A DNA stretch of 21,598 nt, taken from the NCBI GenBank assembly GCA_022447335.1, contig JAKVCF010000026.1:1-21598 (forward strand), written 5' to 3'. Source of the stretch: Planctomycetota bacterium. GTDB lineage: Bacteria > Planctomycetota > UBA1135. Under the pieces are notes generated by a model. That model made no database searches. It had not been told where the DNA came from and saw nothing but the letters and a program-made list of their open reading frames with translations. Shown piece by piece: positions 15,281 through 21,598 of the stretch. Position 1 is the first letter of the stretch; every line of letters begins with the position of its first letter. The position numbers and the translations under genes are program-made.

Positions 15281-17779
15281 CTAGAACTCGCCAAAGTTCA
15301 GGTGGAAAACTCGCTCGTCGTCGAAACGTTCACTGGCTATAGGCCATCCGAAATCGAGCGCGATGGGGAATTGTGGCATCATCGGCAGACGGATGCGAAT
15401 GCCAATGCCAGCCGACACGCGGGTCGGAGTTAGGCCGCCGAAGTCATCGCCGTAAGTGCCGGCATCCAAGAAGAATGCGCCTCGAACCCACTGGAACTCG
15501 TCGACGTTTTCACGCACACGGGCTGACATGATTGGAAAGCGCAACTCCGCACTGGCATTGATCGAGGCCTCGCCGCCGATCGGGTAACCGCCTCGCTCAC
15601 GCTCAATACCACGAAAGTCGAAGCCGCGTACCGTGCGCGAGCCACCTAGCCAGTATCGCTCGGTGTAGGGCACTGGCTCATCGGACCAAGCGCGGCGCAC
15701 GCGCCCTTCGAGCGCGATAGTCCAGTCACGACCGAGAGTATCTTCCCAGATCCCCCAGTACTTGCCCGCACGAAGATCAGCTTCAATGTAATCGAGCTCA
15801 CCTCCCATGAACTTGCCGTTCTGGCGCAGCTCAAATCGCACTTCTTCAGAATCGGCCGGTGAGAACTTATCCAAAATAGTCGAGTATGAAACCCCGGCTT
15901 CCAACGTGTGCTTCCAGAGGCGGTAGTTCTCATCAAGGCCTATCTCGTCCGGCGCATTCGTATCGATGTCGGTCAGGCGAACCTTCTCGAAACGTGGGCC
16001 ACCGAAGATCGAAAAGTGACGGCCGAAGCGCCGACTGAGTGTTATACCGAAGCCAGTACGGTCCTCATCATGAGTACGGAGAAAGCGATATGTCTTATAA
16101 AGGTCCAATCGCAGACCGAGGCGCGATACGTGCTCACGCAACAGGTCAGGCTCAAAGAAAGACATGCGGTAGGTACTGAACTGTGAACCCGGAGCCATAA
16201 AAAGGCGCAGGGTCTGCCCGCCACCTGTAAAGGCCTCGCCACCCAAAATCTCACTCGGCGCACTACCCCAACTCGATGGAGCATCGGTGATGCTGAAGTT
16301 CGTCTTCTGCAGGTTGATCGAGACAAAGGGCCCACTGTTCGAGGACAGGCCGCCGCCGAAAAGAATGTTGCCAGTACCACGCCCTTCACGGACCTCAAAT
16401 TCTAGATCGACTAACCCTGGCTCGTTGGTTGGCGTGAACCGATAGTCAACCCACGGCTGACCATTACGCTCGTCGAGGAAGTAACCGCTGCCGAGCAAGC
16501 GACGGTGAGAGGAGGCCGCCTCACCCATGTCTGCCAAATCGCCAGGCGACAGGCTGATATCGCGACGGATAACTCGATCTTCGGTATGGCGATTGCCAGA
16601 GATAAGTACATCACGAACGCGCTTAGGCTCACCTTCATTAATGCGGAAGATCACATCGATCACCCCTCGCTCGGGATCCGATAAGACGCGCTCTGTAGTC
16701 AGGTCGAAAAAGGTTCCATCCTGAGCCACACCCTGCGCACTGGTGTGACCAAGCTCGCCATAAAAATTCCTCAAAGCACGTTCGTCGCGTGTGATGCGCG
16801 ACTTCTCGAGCGCATCGCCCGGTTTCAACTCTAATGCGGCCCGCAAATCTTCAACTGGATAACGCAGGGGGCCTGCACCCTCGATTGGCGCCACCCCTAC
16901 CTTCCCAACCATAAATAAACGCCCCTCGTCAATCTCGTAATGCAACTTAACGCGTGAGTTCGAACGATAGAACTCGGGCTCAGCCGCCACGATCTTGGCT
17001 TCGAGATAGCCAAAGTCGTGATAAAGACGTTCAAGTGCGACGATGTCGAGGCGCTCGGTATCTCCGGCAATGTAAGGCGTGCCCGGAAAGACAAGCCAAC
17101 CCGTACCGCTTTCCACTGCACCCTCAAGATCGGTACCCACCCACCGGTCGGTCAGCAGTGCCTCATTGCCGCTAAATTCGATCTTTCCGACACGTACCTT
17201 TGGGCCGCTATCAATCCGAAAGATCACTTCATCGAGATCCTTGCTGGCCTCGGGTGCCACCGAAACAAAGTGAAAACCCTTCGCCTGAAAGGCGACTTCG
17301 ATGTCCGAGACCACGCGCGAAAACTGAAGCTCATCGACATATTGCGCGCCGGTCAAACCCGTCGCGAGTAGCAGCTCAGCGCGAGACAGGTCACCTTCAT
17401 CGTGACCGAGGAATAGTACGCGACGATATGCCTGCACCGGTTTACAGGTGAGAATCACTCGCACGCGATCATCACTAATGTCCTCGACCCCGATCGACTC
17501 GAGGCGAACACGCAAGCGCGTCCAGAGGAAGTCCACGTCCTGGCGCCAGCGCGCCATTAGCTGTTCACTGGTCATTTGTTCGCCGGCACGCAGACTGAGC
17601 GCAGCGCGAATCTGACCCTCACGATCACCGGCACCCATTAGCACTATCTCATCGATCACCAGGGTGTCGGTAACTGGATCCTGGGCTATGACTGGATCCG
17701 TAGCAACAAGCGGACCTGTAACCAGCAAGCCGATACAGGCTGTCAATACGAGCCCGAGCAGAGGGCGGAGGTTAAACAT
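15281..17779 (-). CDS. bamA: Outer-membrane protein assembly factor BamA (Omp85)
   Basis: The central beta-barrel that inserts outer-membrane proteins. From the ATG at 17779 the product has 832 residues, close to the family norm. It has a signal peptide (1-33, MFNLRPLLGLVL...VATDPVIAQ) and about five POTRA domains (roughly 40-115, 116-192, 195-285, 288-382, 385-465). The last contains RDVLISGNRHTEDRVIRRDI, a standard POTRA start. The C-terminal barrel runs from about 468 to the end. The barrel has the conserved VRGF (717-720) in GGSRTVRGFDFRG, FFLDAGTYGDDF, and ends in Phe (HLNFGEF), the usual outer-membrane sorting signal. The open frame continues 42 codons upstream into dnaB, but those codons are not signal-peptide-like. 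The start lies 10 bases after the dnaB stop. Confidence 0.94.
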   Translation of the reverse strand: MFNLRPLLGLVLTACIGLLVTGPLVATDPVIAQDPVTDTLVIDEIVLMGAGDREGQIRAALSLRAGEQMTSEQLMARWRQDVDFLWTRLRVRLESIGVEDISDDRVRVILTCKPVQAYRRVLFLGHDEGDLSRAELLLATGLTGAQYVDELQFSRVVSDIEVAFQAKGFHFVSVAPEASKDLDEVIFRIDSGPKVRVGKIEFSGNEALLTDRWVGTDLEGAVESGTGWLVFPGTPYIAGDTERLDIVALERLYHDFGYLEAKIVAAEPEFYRSNSRVKLHYEIDEGRLFMVGKVGVAPIEGAGPLRYPVEDLRAALELKPGDALEKSRITRDERALRNFYGELGHTSAQGVAQDGTFFDLTTERVLSDPERGVIDVIFRINEGEPKRVRDVLISGNRHTEDRVIRRDISLSPGDLADMGEAASSHRRLLGSGYFLDERNGQPWVDYRFTPTNEPGLVDLEFEVREGRGTGNILFGGGLSSNSGPFVSINLQKTNFSITDAPSSWGSAPSEILGGEAFTGGGQTLRLFMAPGSQFSTYRMSFFEPDLLREHVSRLGLRLDLYKTYRFLRTHDEDRTGFGITLSRRFGRHFSIFGGPRFEKVRLTDIDTNAPDEIGLDENYRLWKHTLEAGVSYSTILDKFSPADSEEVRFELRQNGKFMGGELDYIEADLRAGKYWGIWEDTLGRDWTIALEGRVRRAWSDEPVPYTERYWLGGSRTVRGFDFRGIERERGGYPIGGEASINASAELRFPIMSARVRENVDEFQWVRGAFFLDAGTYGDDFGGLTPTRVSAGIGIRIRLPMMPQFPIALDFGWPIASERFDDERVFHLNFGEF

Positions 17780-17789
17780 CACAGGAAAA

Positions 17790-19118
17790 TCAGAGGACGG
17801 ACTCGCGTACCAAGTTTTCGAAGCGCATACACTCCGGAGTGAAGCGCAGGTCCACGTTGGTCGTCGACCCATGTCGGTTCTTGGCGACAATAAGCTCGGC
17901 GACACCGGCGTTTTCTTCAGTTTTGTTGTAGTACTCCTCGCGGAACAGCATCATGACGAGGTCCGCATCCTGCTCGATAGCTCCGGACTCACGCAGATCT
18001 GAAAGCATTGGCTTGTGCGAGTCGCGCTTCTCAGCCGAGCGGTTGAGCTGAGCCAACGCCATGACCGGAACCCGCAACTCCTTGGCTATTGCCTTCAGAG
18101 TACGTGAAATGACCGTGACTTCCTGCTGACGGCTTTCTGCACGCGCAGTCAGCAACTGCAAATAGTCAATCACAATGAAGTCAAGCTCGCCTTCGTTTTT
18201 CAGGCGACGAGCTTTAGCGCGAATTTCCGCCAAGCTAGGCTGCGATGAATCGTCGATAAACAGCTTCGATTGACTGAACTGCGATGCCGACATGGTGATG
18301 CGCTGCCGCATTCCGGCATCGAGTCGACCGGTACGCAGCGCATCATGTCGCACTCGCGCATGCGACGACAGCATGCGTGTCATCAACTGATCAGCTGGCA
18401 TTTCAACTGAGAACATCAGCACGGATTTACCGTAATCGACCGCCAAACGCTCAAGCACGTTAAGTGCGAGCGCCGTCTTCCCCATTGCCGGACGCGCAGC
18501 CAAAACGACCAAATCGCCCGGCCGGAAACCCTGCAGCTCATCCAAATCGTTGTAGCCGGTCTGCAAGCCACGCGGTGAACCATCGTGGTTGAGTATCTGG
18601 TCAAGGTACTTATCGATGAGGTCCTTAGCCTTCACCATATTGCCATCGACGAGTCGATCGCCGACGCCAAAGACCTTCTCTTCCGCGGCATTCACTAGGT
18701 CCTTGATGTCCTCGTGATCGCCCGAGCCGACCAACTGCTGGATACCTCCTGCAGCCTTTAGCAGTCCACGCTTGATCGCGGTATCGTTAACAATGCTGAC
18801 GTGGTTTTCAAGGAAGGCTAATGAGGGCACCGCATCCATCAGCTCAATTAGGTAGTCTCGACCACCAAGCTCTTCGGCCTTACCGATGCGCTCGAACTCA
18901 TGAGCCACAGTGACAGGATCACAGGAGCCCGTCGAGCGCGCTTCGAGCTGCGTCATGATCCGCATAATTTCGCGGTGACGCGGAGCGTAGAAATCATCTA
19001 CGCCTAAACTAGCGATCACATCCGTAGCGCAACGCGGATCGCGCAACACACTGCCAAGCACACTCTTCTCCGCGACGAGGTCGAACGGAAGTGTGTCAGG
19101 AAACTCGGATGCAGTCAT
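17790..19118 (-). CDS. dnaB: Replicative DNA helicase DnaB
   Basis: Hexameric helicase that unwinds the chromosome at the fork and binds primase. The 442-residue product has the N-terminal domain (PFDLVAEKSVLGSVLRDPRCATDVI, to about 110), a linker helix, and the RecA-like core from about 180. The core contains Walker A ARPAMGKTA (208-216, Lys214), MFSVEMPADQLMTRML, Walker B DFIVIDYLQLL (313-323), VMALAQLNRS (352-361) and SDLRESGAIEQDAD (373-386). No intein interrupts the P-loop. The ATG at 19118 is 71 bases after rplI; this gap holds a strong hairpin. A TATCCT hexamer at 19135-19130 (minus strand) could give dnaB its own weak promoter. The rpsF-rpsR-rplI-dnaB order is widespread in bacteria. 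Confidence 0.97.
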   Translation of the reverse strand: MTASEFPDTLPFDLVAEKSVLGSVLRDPRCATDVIASLGVDDFYAPRHREIMRIMTQLEARSTGSCDPVTVAHEFERIGKAEELGGRDYLIELMDAVPSLAFLENHVSIVNDTAIKRGLLKAAGGIQQLVGSGDHEDIKDLVNAAEEKVFGVGDRLVDGNMVKAKDLIDKYLDQILNHDGSPRGLQTGYNDLDELQGFRPGDLVVLAARPAMGKTALALNVLERLAVDYGKSVLMFSVEMPADQLMTRMLSSHARVRHDALRTGRLDAGMRQRITMSASQFSQSKLFIDDSSQPSLAEIRAKARRLKNEGELDFIVIDYLQLLTARAESRQQEVTVISRTLKAIAKELRVPVMALAQLNRSAEKRDSHKPMLSDLRESGAIEQDADLVMMLFREEYYNKTEENAGVAELIVAKNRHGSTTNVDLRFTPECMRFENLVRESVL

Positions 19119-19141
19119 CAGGGTCGACCAGGATACATTGA

Positions 19142-19171
19142 CCGGCGGCCGGGAATCCCCCCGACCGCCGG
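19142..19171 (-). promoter_or_regulatory. GC-rich RNA hairpin between rplI and dnaB
   Basis: On the minus-strand transcript the arms at 19171-19160 and 19153-19142 pair over 12 positions (CCGGCGG with CCGCCGG, one G-U, then C-G and GGG with CCC) around a 6-base loop. The inner mismatch is a G-U pair only in the minus-strand RNA (C-A on the other strand), consistent with selection on this transcript. No T run follows, so it looks more like a processing or attenuation site than an ordinary terminator. Confidence 0.55.
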
Positions 19172-19189
19172 CGAATCGAGAACCGAGGC

Positions 19190-19660
19190 TTAAGCCTCTT
19201 CTTCGTCGGCGCTTTCGGCGACCACCCAGACCGTAATCTGAGCGCTCAGGTCACCGTGTACGTGAATCGGGACTTCGTATTCGCCGACGGTGCGAATCGG
19301 CTCGGCCAGACGGATCTGGTTCTCAGCGAACTCCAGACCCTGTTTGGCCAGGCCCTCGGCAATGCGCTTGGCGTTGACCGCGCCAAACAACTTGTCGTTC
19401 TCACCGGTGCGTTCTTCGAAGGTGAGTTGCACACCCTCCAGACGCTGTGCCAGAGATTCGAACTCCTTCGCCATGGAAACACGACGTTCGTCGGCATCCT
19501 TTCGGGCCTTTTCGATACGGCGCATGCCGTCTTCTGAGTACGGGTAAGCCATTCCACGCGGAACCAAGAAGTTGCGCGCGTAGCCAACCGAAACTTCGAT
19601 CACGTCGCCGACGTGACCCAGCTCCGGAAAATCCTCGCGGAGAATTAGGCGCGTCTTCAT
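19190..19660 (-). CDS. rplI: Large ribosomal subunit protein bL9
   Basis: Binds 23S rRNA at the base of the L1 stalk. The 156-residue product has the complete two-domain layout. The N-terminal RNA-binding domain (MKTRLILREDFPELGHVGDVIEVSVGYARNFLVPRGMAYP) carries the family signature, followed by the long connecting helix (about 42-80). The C-terminal domain has GVQLTFEERTGENDKLFGAVNAKRIAEGL and ends in a short acidic tail. The ATG shares one base with the rpsR stop codon (TAATG), so translation is coupled. Slightly longer than the E. coli protein (149). Confidence 0.97.
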   Translation of the reverse strand: MKTRLILREDFPELGHVGDVIEVSVGYARNFLVPRGMAYPYSEDGMRRIEKARKDADERRVSMAKEFESLAQRLEGVQLTFEERTGENDKLFGAVNAKRIAEGLAKQGLEFAENQIRLAEPIRTVGEYEVPIHVHGDLSAQITVWVVAESADEEEA

Positions 19661-19851
19661 TAGTTCGAGTAAGGCAAGAGGGCCATCGTGCGAGCGTACT
19701 TAACCGCGCGCTTGAGTTGCCGCTGCTGGCGGGCCGACAGGCCTGTGCGCTTGGCGGAGTAAAGCTTGCCCTGCGAGTTGATGTAGCGCTGCAAGGTTTC
19801 GATGTCCTTGTAGTCGAACTTCTGCGGGGTCTTCGGGGTTTCGTCGGTCAT
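19660..19851 (-). CDS. rpsR: Small ribosomal subunit protein bS18
   Basis: Binds the central domain of 16S rRNA as a heterodimer with bS6. The 63-residue product is short but complete: FDYKDIETLQRYINSQGKLYSAKRTGLSARQQRQLKRAVKYARTMALLPYS is the conserved core with the basic RTGLSARQQRQLKRAVKYAR signature. There are no zinc-binding cysteines, so this is the C-minus form. The start lies 2 bases after rpsF, and there is no ssb or priB gene between the two as many bacteria have. The stop overlaps the rplI start by one base. Confidence 0.97.
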   Translation of the reverse strand: MTDETPKTPQKFDYKDIETLQRYINSQGKLYSAKRTGLSARQQRQLKRAVKYARTMALLPYSN

Positions 19852-19853
19852 GA

Positions 19854-20414
19854 CTAGGCCTCCTCGGTCTCGGTGGTCGCGGTAGCAGCCTCAGCGGGGG
19901 CTTCGCCCTCACCTTCTTCTGCAGTCTTTTTGGTTTCTTCGTCACTCAACTCGGCGCCTTCCTCAGGCGCTTCGTCTTCGGAGTCATCCTCCTCATCGAC
20001 CTCTGACTCGCCGTCATCCTCGAACAAGGCTTCGACAACTGGGGTGTCGTCGAGAACTTCAATGTCCTCGTCCTTGATCTCTTCGATGCCAAGCGTGAGC
20101 TCTTCAGCCGGGATCTCATCTTCCTTCAGGAACATGTGCCGGAAAACGGGACCAAGCAAGTACATCTCGTGCTTAGCTGCAGAGACGGTCTGTTCGGTGC
20201 CTTGGATATAGCCCAGCAAGTAAGTCGCGCGGGCGCGGCCCTGGATCGGGTATGCAAGCGGACGCTCGCCCCACAAACGCAGAACCTTGACGGTAGCGCC
20301 ATGCTTCTCGAGGGTCGATTTGACCCACTCGCGCACGGCATTGAAGCCCTGCTCACGGACTTCGCCGTTATCGAGCAGGAACATTGCCTGGTAGATGTAT
20401 TGGTTGTCAGTCAT
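19854..20414 (-). CDS. rpsF: Small ribosomal subunit protein bS6 with long acidic C-terminal tail
   Basis: Partner of bS18 on the 30S platform. Residues 1-98 form the ordinary bS6 fold (YIYQAMFLLDNGEV...GATVKVLRLWGERPLAYPIQGRARATYLLGYIQG...FRHMFLKED). From about residue 99 an 88-residue tail follows, very rich in Glu, Asp and Ala with almost no aromatic residues. The whole protein is 186 residues, against about 95-135 in common bS6 proteins. E. coli bS6 also ends in added glutamates, so an acidic tail is not foreign to the family, but this length is unusual. A symmetric hairpin covers the ribosome-binding region just upstream (20418-20441). pth ends 48 bases upstream. Confidence 0.95.
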   Translation of the reverse strand: MTDNQYIYQAMFLLDNGEVREQGFNAVREWVKSTLEKHGATVKVLRLWGERPLAYPIQGRARATYLLGYIQGTEQTVSAAKHEMYLLGPVFRHMFLKEDEIPAEELTLGIEEIKDEDIEVLDDTPVVEALFEDDGESEVDEEDDSEDEAPEEGAELSDEETKKTAEEGEGEAPAEAATATTETEEA

Positions 20415-20417
20415 GGT

Positions 20418-20441
20418 GCCTTTCCGGTCATCCGGTTTGGC
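20418..20441 (-). promoter_or_regulatory. Hairpin over the rpsF ribosome-binding site, candidate S6:S18 autoregulatory leader
   Basis: In the minus-strand RNA the order is GCC, AAA, CCGG, AUGA loop, CCGG, AAA, GGC: two short stems separated by a symmetric internal loop. It ends three bases before the rpsF start codon. The 3' side contains AAAGG, the only Shine-Dalgarno-like stretch. bS6-bS18 complexes are known to bind leaders before rpsF in many bacteria through a CCG-containing element, and a CCG is present here. The regulatory role is inferred, not shown. Confidence 0.4.
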
Positions 20442-20462
20442 TGACGGGGAATCCCGGCAGCA

Positions 20463-21080
20463 TCACGCCTGCGGCTTGCGGCGGTTATAACGAGCCTGGA
20501 GGTCTTCGACGGAAGCGCCTCGCGTGGCCCAGTCTTCCGCGGCCCAAGAACAGGTCTCGAGAGTCTCCTCGACGATCGGCTCCTCTGCAGCGCGGAAGTT
20601 GTCGAGCACGAAGTCCACCATGCTATCGCGCGGTTCGCCGACTCCGATGCGGAGACGCGCGTATTCGCTAGTACCCAAGCACTCCTCAATCGAGCGCAGC
20701 CCGTTATGCCCCCCGCAGGAGCCAGCCGCGCGGATGCGAAGAGCACCGAGCGCAAGGTGGAAGTCGTCCGTGACGACGAGGATTTGTGCCGGATCAACCT
20801 CGAAGTAGCGCAAAGCTGCTACGACGGCGCGGCCAGAAAGGTTCATATACGTCAGCGGCCAGAGAAGGACGAAGCTCTCATCTTCAGCGACGACAGCATC
20901 GGCCAAGGTCTGTCCGGCGACCGAGAAGCTCTCGGGTTCACGTTTCAGTCGATGGGCGTAAAGATCAAGAACGTCGAAGCCGACGTTGTGGCGTGTCCCG
21001 GCGTACTTTCCCCCCGGATTCCCGAGGCCGACGACGAGGCGCGGACCGCGGGGCGCAGCAAGTTCCGGCTGTGCCTCCAC
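20463..21080 (-). CDS. pth: Peptidyl-tRNA hydrolase
   Basis: Releases tRNA from peptidyl-tRNAs that drop off the ribosome. The 205-residue product contains the bacterial Pth motifs: LVVGLGNPGGKYAGTRHNVGF with Asn21 and catalytic His31, PLTYMNLSG with Asn80, VTDDFHLALG with Asp105 (counterpart of E. coli Asp93), and GSCGGHNGLRSI with Asn126. RLRIGVGEP completes the core. A 13-residue N-terminal extension precedes the fold. It starts 12 bases after the bL25 gene and precedes rpsF by 48 bases. An imperfect hairpin (GCTG/CAGC and CGGG/CCCG arms) lies right after its stop codon and partly overlaps the rpsF leader hairpin. Confidence 0.96.
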   Translation of the reverse strand: MEAQPELAAPRGPRLVVGLGNPGGKYAGTRHNVGFDVLDLYAHRLKREPESFSVAGQTLADAVVAEDESFVLLWPLTYMNLSGRAVVAALRYFEVDPAQILVVTDDFHLALGALRIRAAGSCGGHNGLRSIEECLGTSEYARLRIGVGEPRDSMVDFVLDNFRAAEEPIVEETLETCSWAAEDWATRGASVEDLQARYNRRKPQA

Positions 21081-21092
21081 GGTAAGTCAGGA

Positions 21093-21431
21093 TTACTCGT
21101 CGTCCTCGGCTTCAGCTTTCGCTTTGCGTTCGGCGAAGATGCTGCCGTTAGAGTCGCGCAGGAATTCGACGTGAAGAATGTCATCCCCCATCGCATCCCA
21201 CTGCACCTCCTGGAGGCAGACGCGGGTTTTGTTGCCATCGAGCTCGAGCTCGAAAGCACGGAAGCCCTTGCGCACCGCTGCATCAAACTCGCGGCGGTTC
21301 ACGGTGATCACCTGGGTGGGCTGGCCTCCGCCAGTGATATTGGCGGGCATGCCACCTCCCTGGCGGACTTTCAAAGCCGAGCGCGTACCAAACTGGTCGC
21401 GCGCGGAGACGGTCAGGACGGTGGTTTCCAT
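21093..21431 (-). CDS. rplY: Large ribosomal subunit protein bL25, short form
   Basis: Binds 5S rRNA. The 112-residue product corresponds to the L25 N-terminal domain only: METTVLTVSARDQFGTRSALKVRQGGGMPANITGGG is the family's entry segment, and VQWDAMGDDILHVEFLR the conserved end. The C-terminal domain of the longer Ctc/TL5 form is absent, replaced by a short charged tail ending EAEDDE. The gene lies between prs and pth, the normal neighbours of ctc/rplY. A TACAAT hexamer upstream suggests that it has its own promoter in addition to read-through from prs. Confidence 0.9.
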   Translation of the reverse strand: METTVLTVSARDQFGTRSALKVRQGGGMPANITGGGQPTQVITVNRREFDAAVRKGFRAFELELDGNKTRVCLQEVQWDAMGDDILHVEFLRDSNGSIFAERKAKAEAEDDE

Positions 21432-21467
21432 CGGTTCGGATCGCTGGTCCCGAATTTCGGGCCGAGC

Positions 21468-21473
21468 ATTGTA
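21468..21473 (-). promoter_or_regulatory. Candidate -10 element for the bL25-pth-rpsF operon
   Basis: TACAAT on the minus strand, in the 54-base gap after prs, 36 bases before the bL25 start codon. It is identical to the hexamer before trmFO and the aminotransferase. No clear -35 hexamer is seen. Confidence 0.4.
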
Positions 21474-21485
21474 GCGCCGAACGGG

Positions 21486-21598
21486 CTACCCGAACAGGGC
21501 CGCAACCGACTCCTCGCGGTGAATGCGAGTAATCGCACGGGCCAGCAGCGGGGCCACCGAAACCGCCCGCATGCGCTCAGGAACGTCCCCGCGCAGCG
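21486..21598 (-). CDS. prs: Ribose-phosphate pyrophosphokinase, C-terminal end (runs off the window)
   Basis: Makes PRPP from ribose 5-phosphate and ATP. Only the last 37 codons are present, ending LRGDVPERMRAVSVAPLLARAITRIHREESVAALFG before a TAG stop. The VSVAPLLARAI and HREESVAALF segments match the C-terminal helix and end of bacterial Prs (LAEAIRRI...EESISAMF in E. coli). Position directly before bL25 and pth supports the call, as prs-ctc-pth is a common order. The catalytic and allosteric regions lie outside the window. Confidence 0.88.
   Translation of the reverse strand, partial: LRGDVPERMRAVSVAPLLARAITRIHREESVAALFG

Noticed and set aside
17780..17905. Upstream extension of the bamA frame by 42 codons
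   Set aside because: It overlaps the conserved end of dnaB, and the normal signal peptide starts at the ATG at 17779.
19873..20211. Serine-rich plus-strand open frame
   Set aside because: It is the mirror of the acidic Glu/Asp codons of the bS6 tail and has no independent support.

Overview
The window comes from a Gram-negative bacterium of moderately high GC. It has genes for lipid A synthesis, outer-membrane assembly and a beta-barrel assembly factor. The LpxC-FabZ fusion, the secreted protein made of repeated CPI/CC-type cysteine modules and the general gene set fit Planctomycetota best. That is an inference from gene content; no rRNA gene is present to confirm it. I see no insertion sequence, prophage, CRISPR array, tRNA or rRNA gene.

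Left part (1-7817): gltX (5' end of the gene, minus strand) and a secreted MuiA-like DUF4139 protein lie on the minus strand. The latter is divergent from a plus-strand run trmFO - pruA - a membrane protein of the MddA/NnrU type. A small four-helix membrane protein (minus) is then divergent from a class I/II aminotransferase (plus). Both divergent gaps are very tight, with promoter-like elements packed against the start codons.

Middle part (7950-11562): a minus-strand pair, trmB followed by an AlkC-type DNA glycosylase with a C-terminal Ig-like domain, is divergent from a plus-strand pair, a DUF4937 protein followed by a secreted protein with four TRASH/YHS-like cysteine modules. The last two are poorly characterised and are the most unusual genes of the window.

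Right part (11559-21598, all minus): transcription runs from high to low coordinates through prs (3' end), rplY/ctc (bL25), pth, rpsF, rpsR, rplI, dnaB, bamA, skp/ompH, lpxC-fabZ, lpxA and a Gfo/Idh/MocA oxidoreductase (GnnA candidate). Gaps are mostly -4 to +13 bp, so this is a long superoperon linking translation, replication and outer-membrane building. Two notable RNA hairpins fall in its larger gaps: one directly before rpsF and one between rplI and dnaB.

A recurring small-scale feature is a -10-like hexamer (TACAAT, TAGCAT, TATATC) placed only 5-6 bases before a start codon. This suggests that several genes are transcribed as leaderless mRNAs. No window-spanning new system is obvious. 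The best leads are the TRASH/DUF4937 pair, the leaderless divergent promoters and the rpsF leader hairpin.
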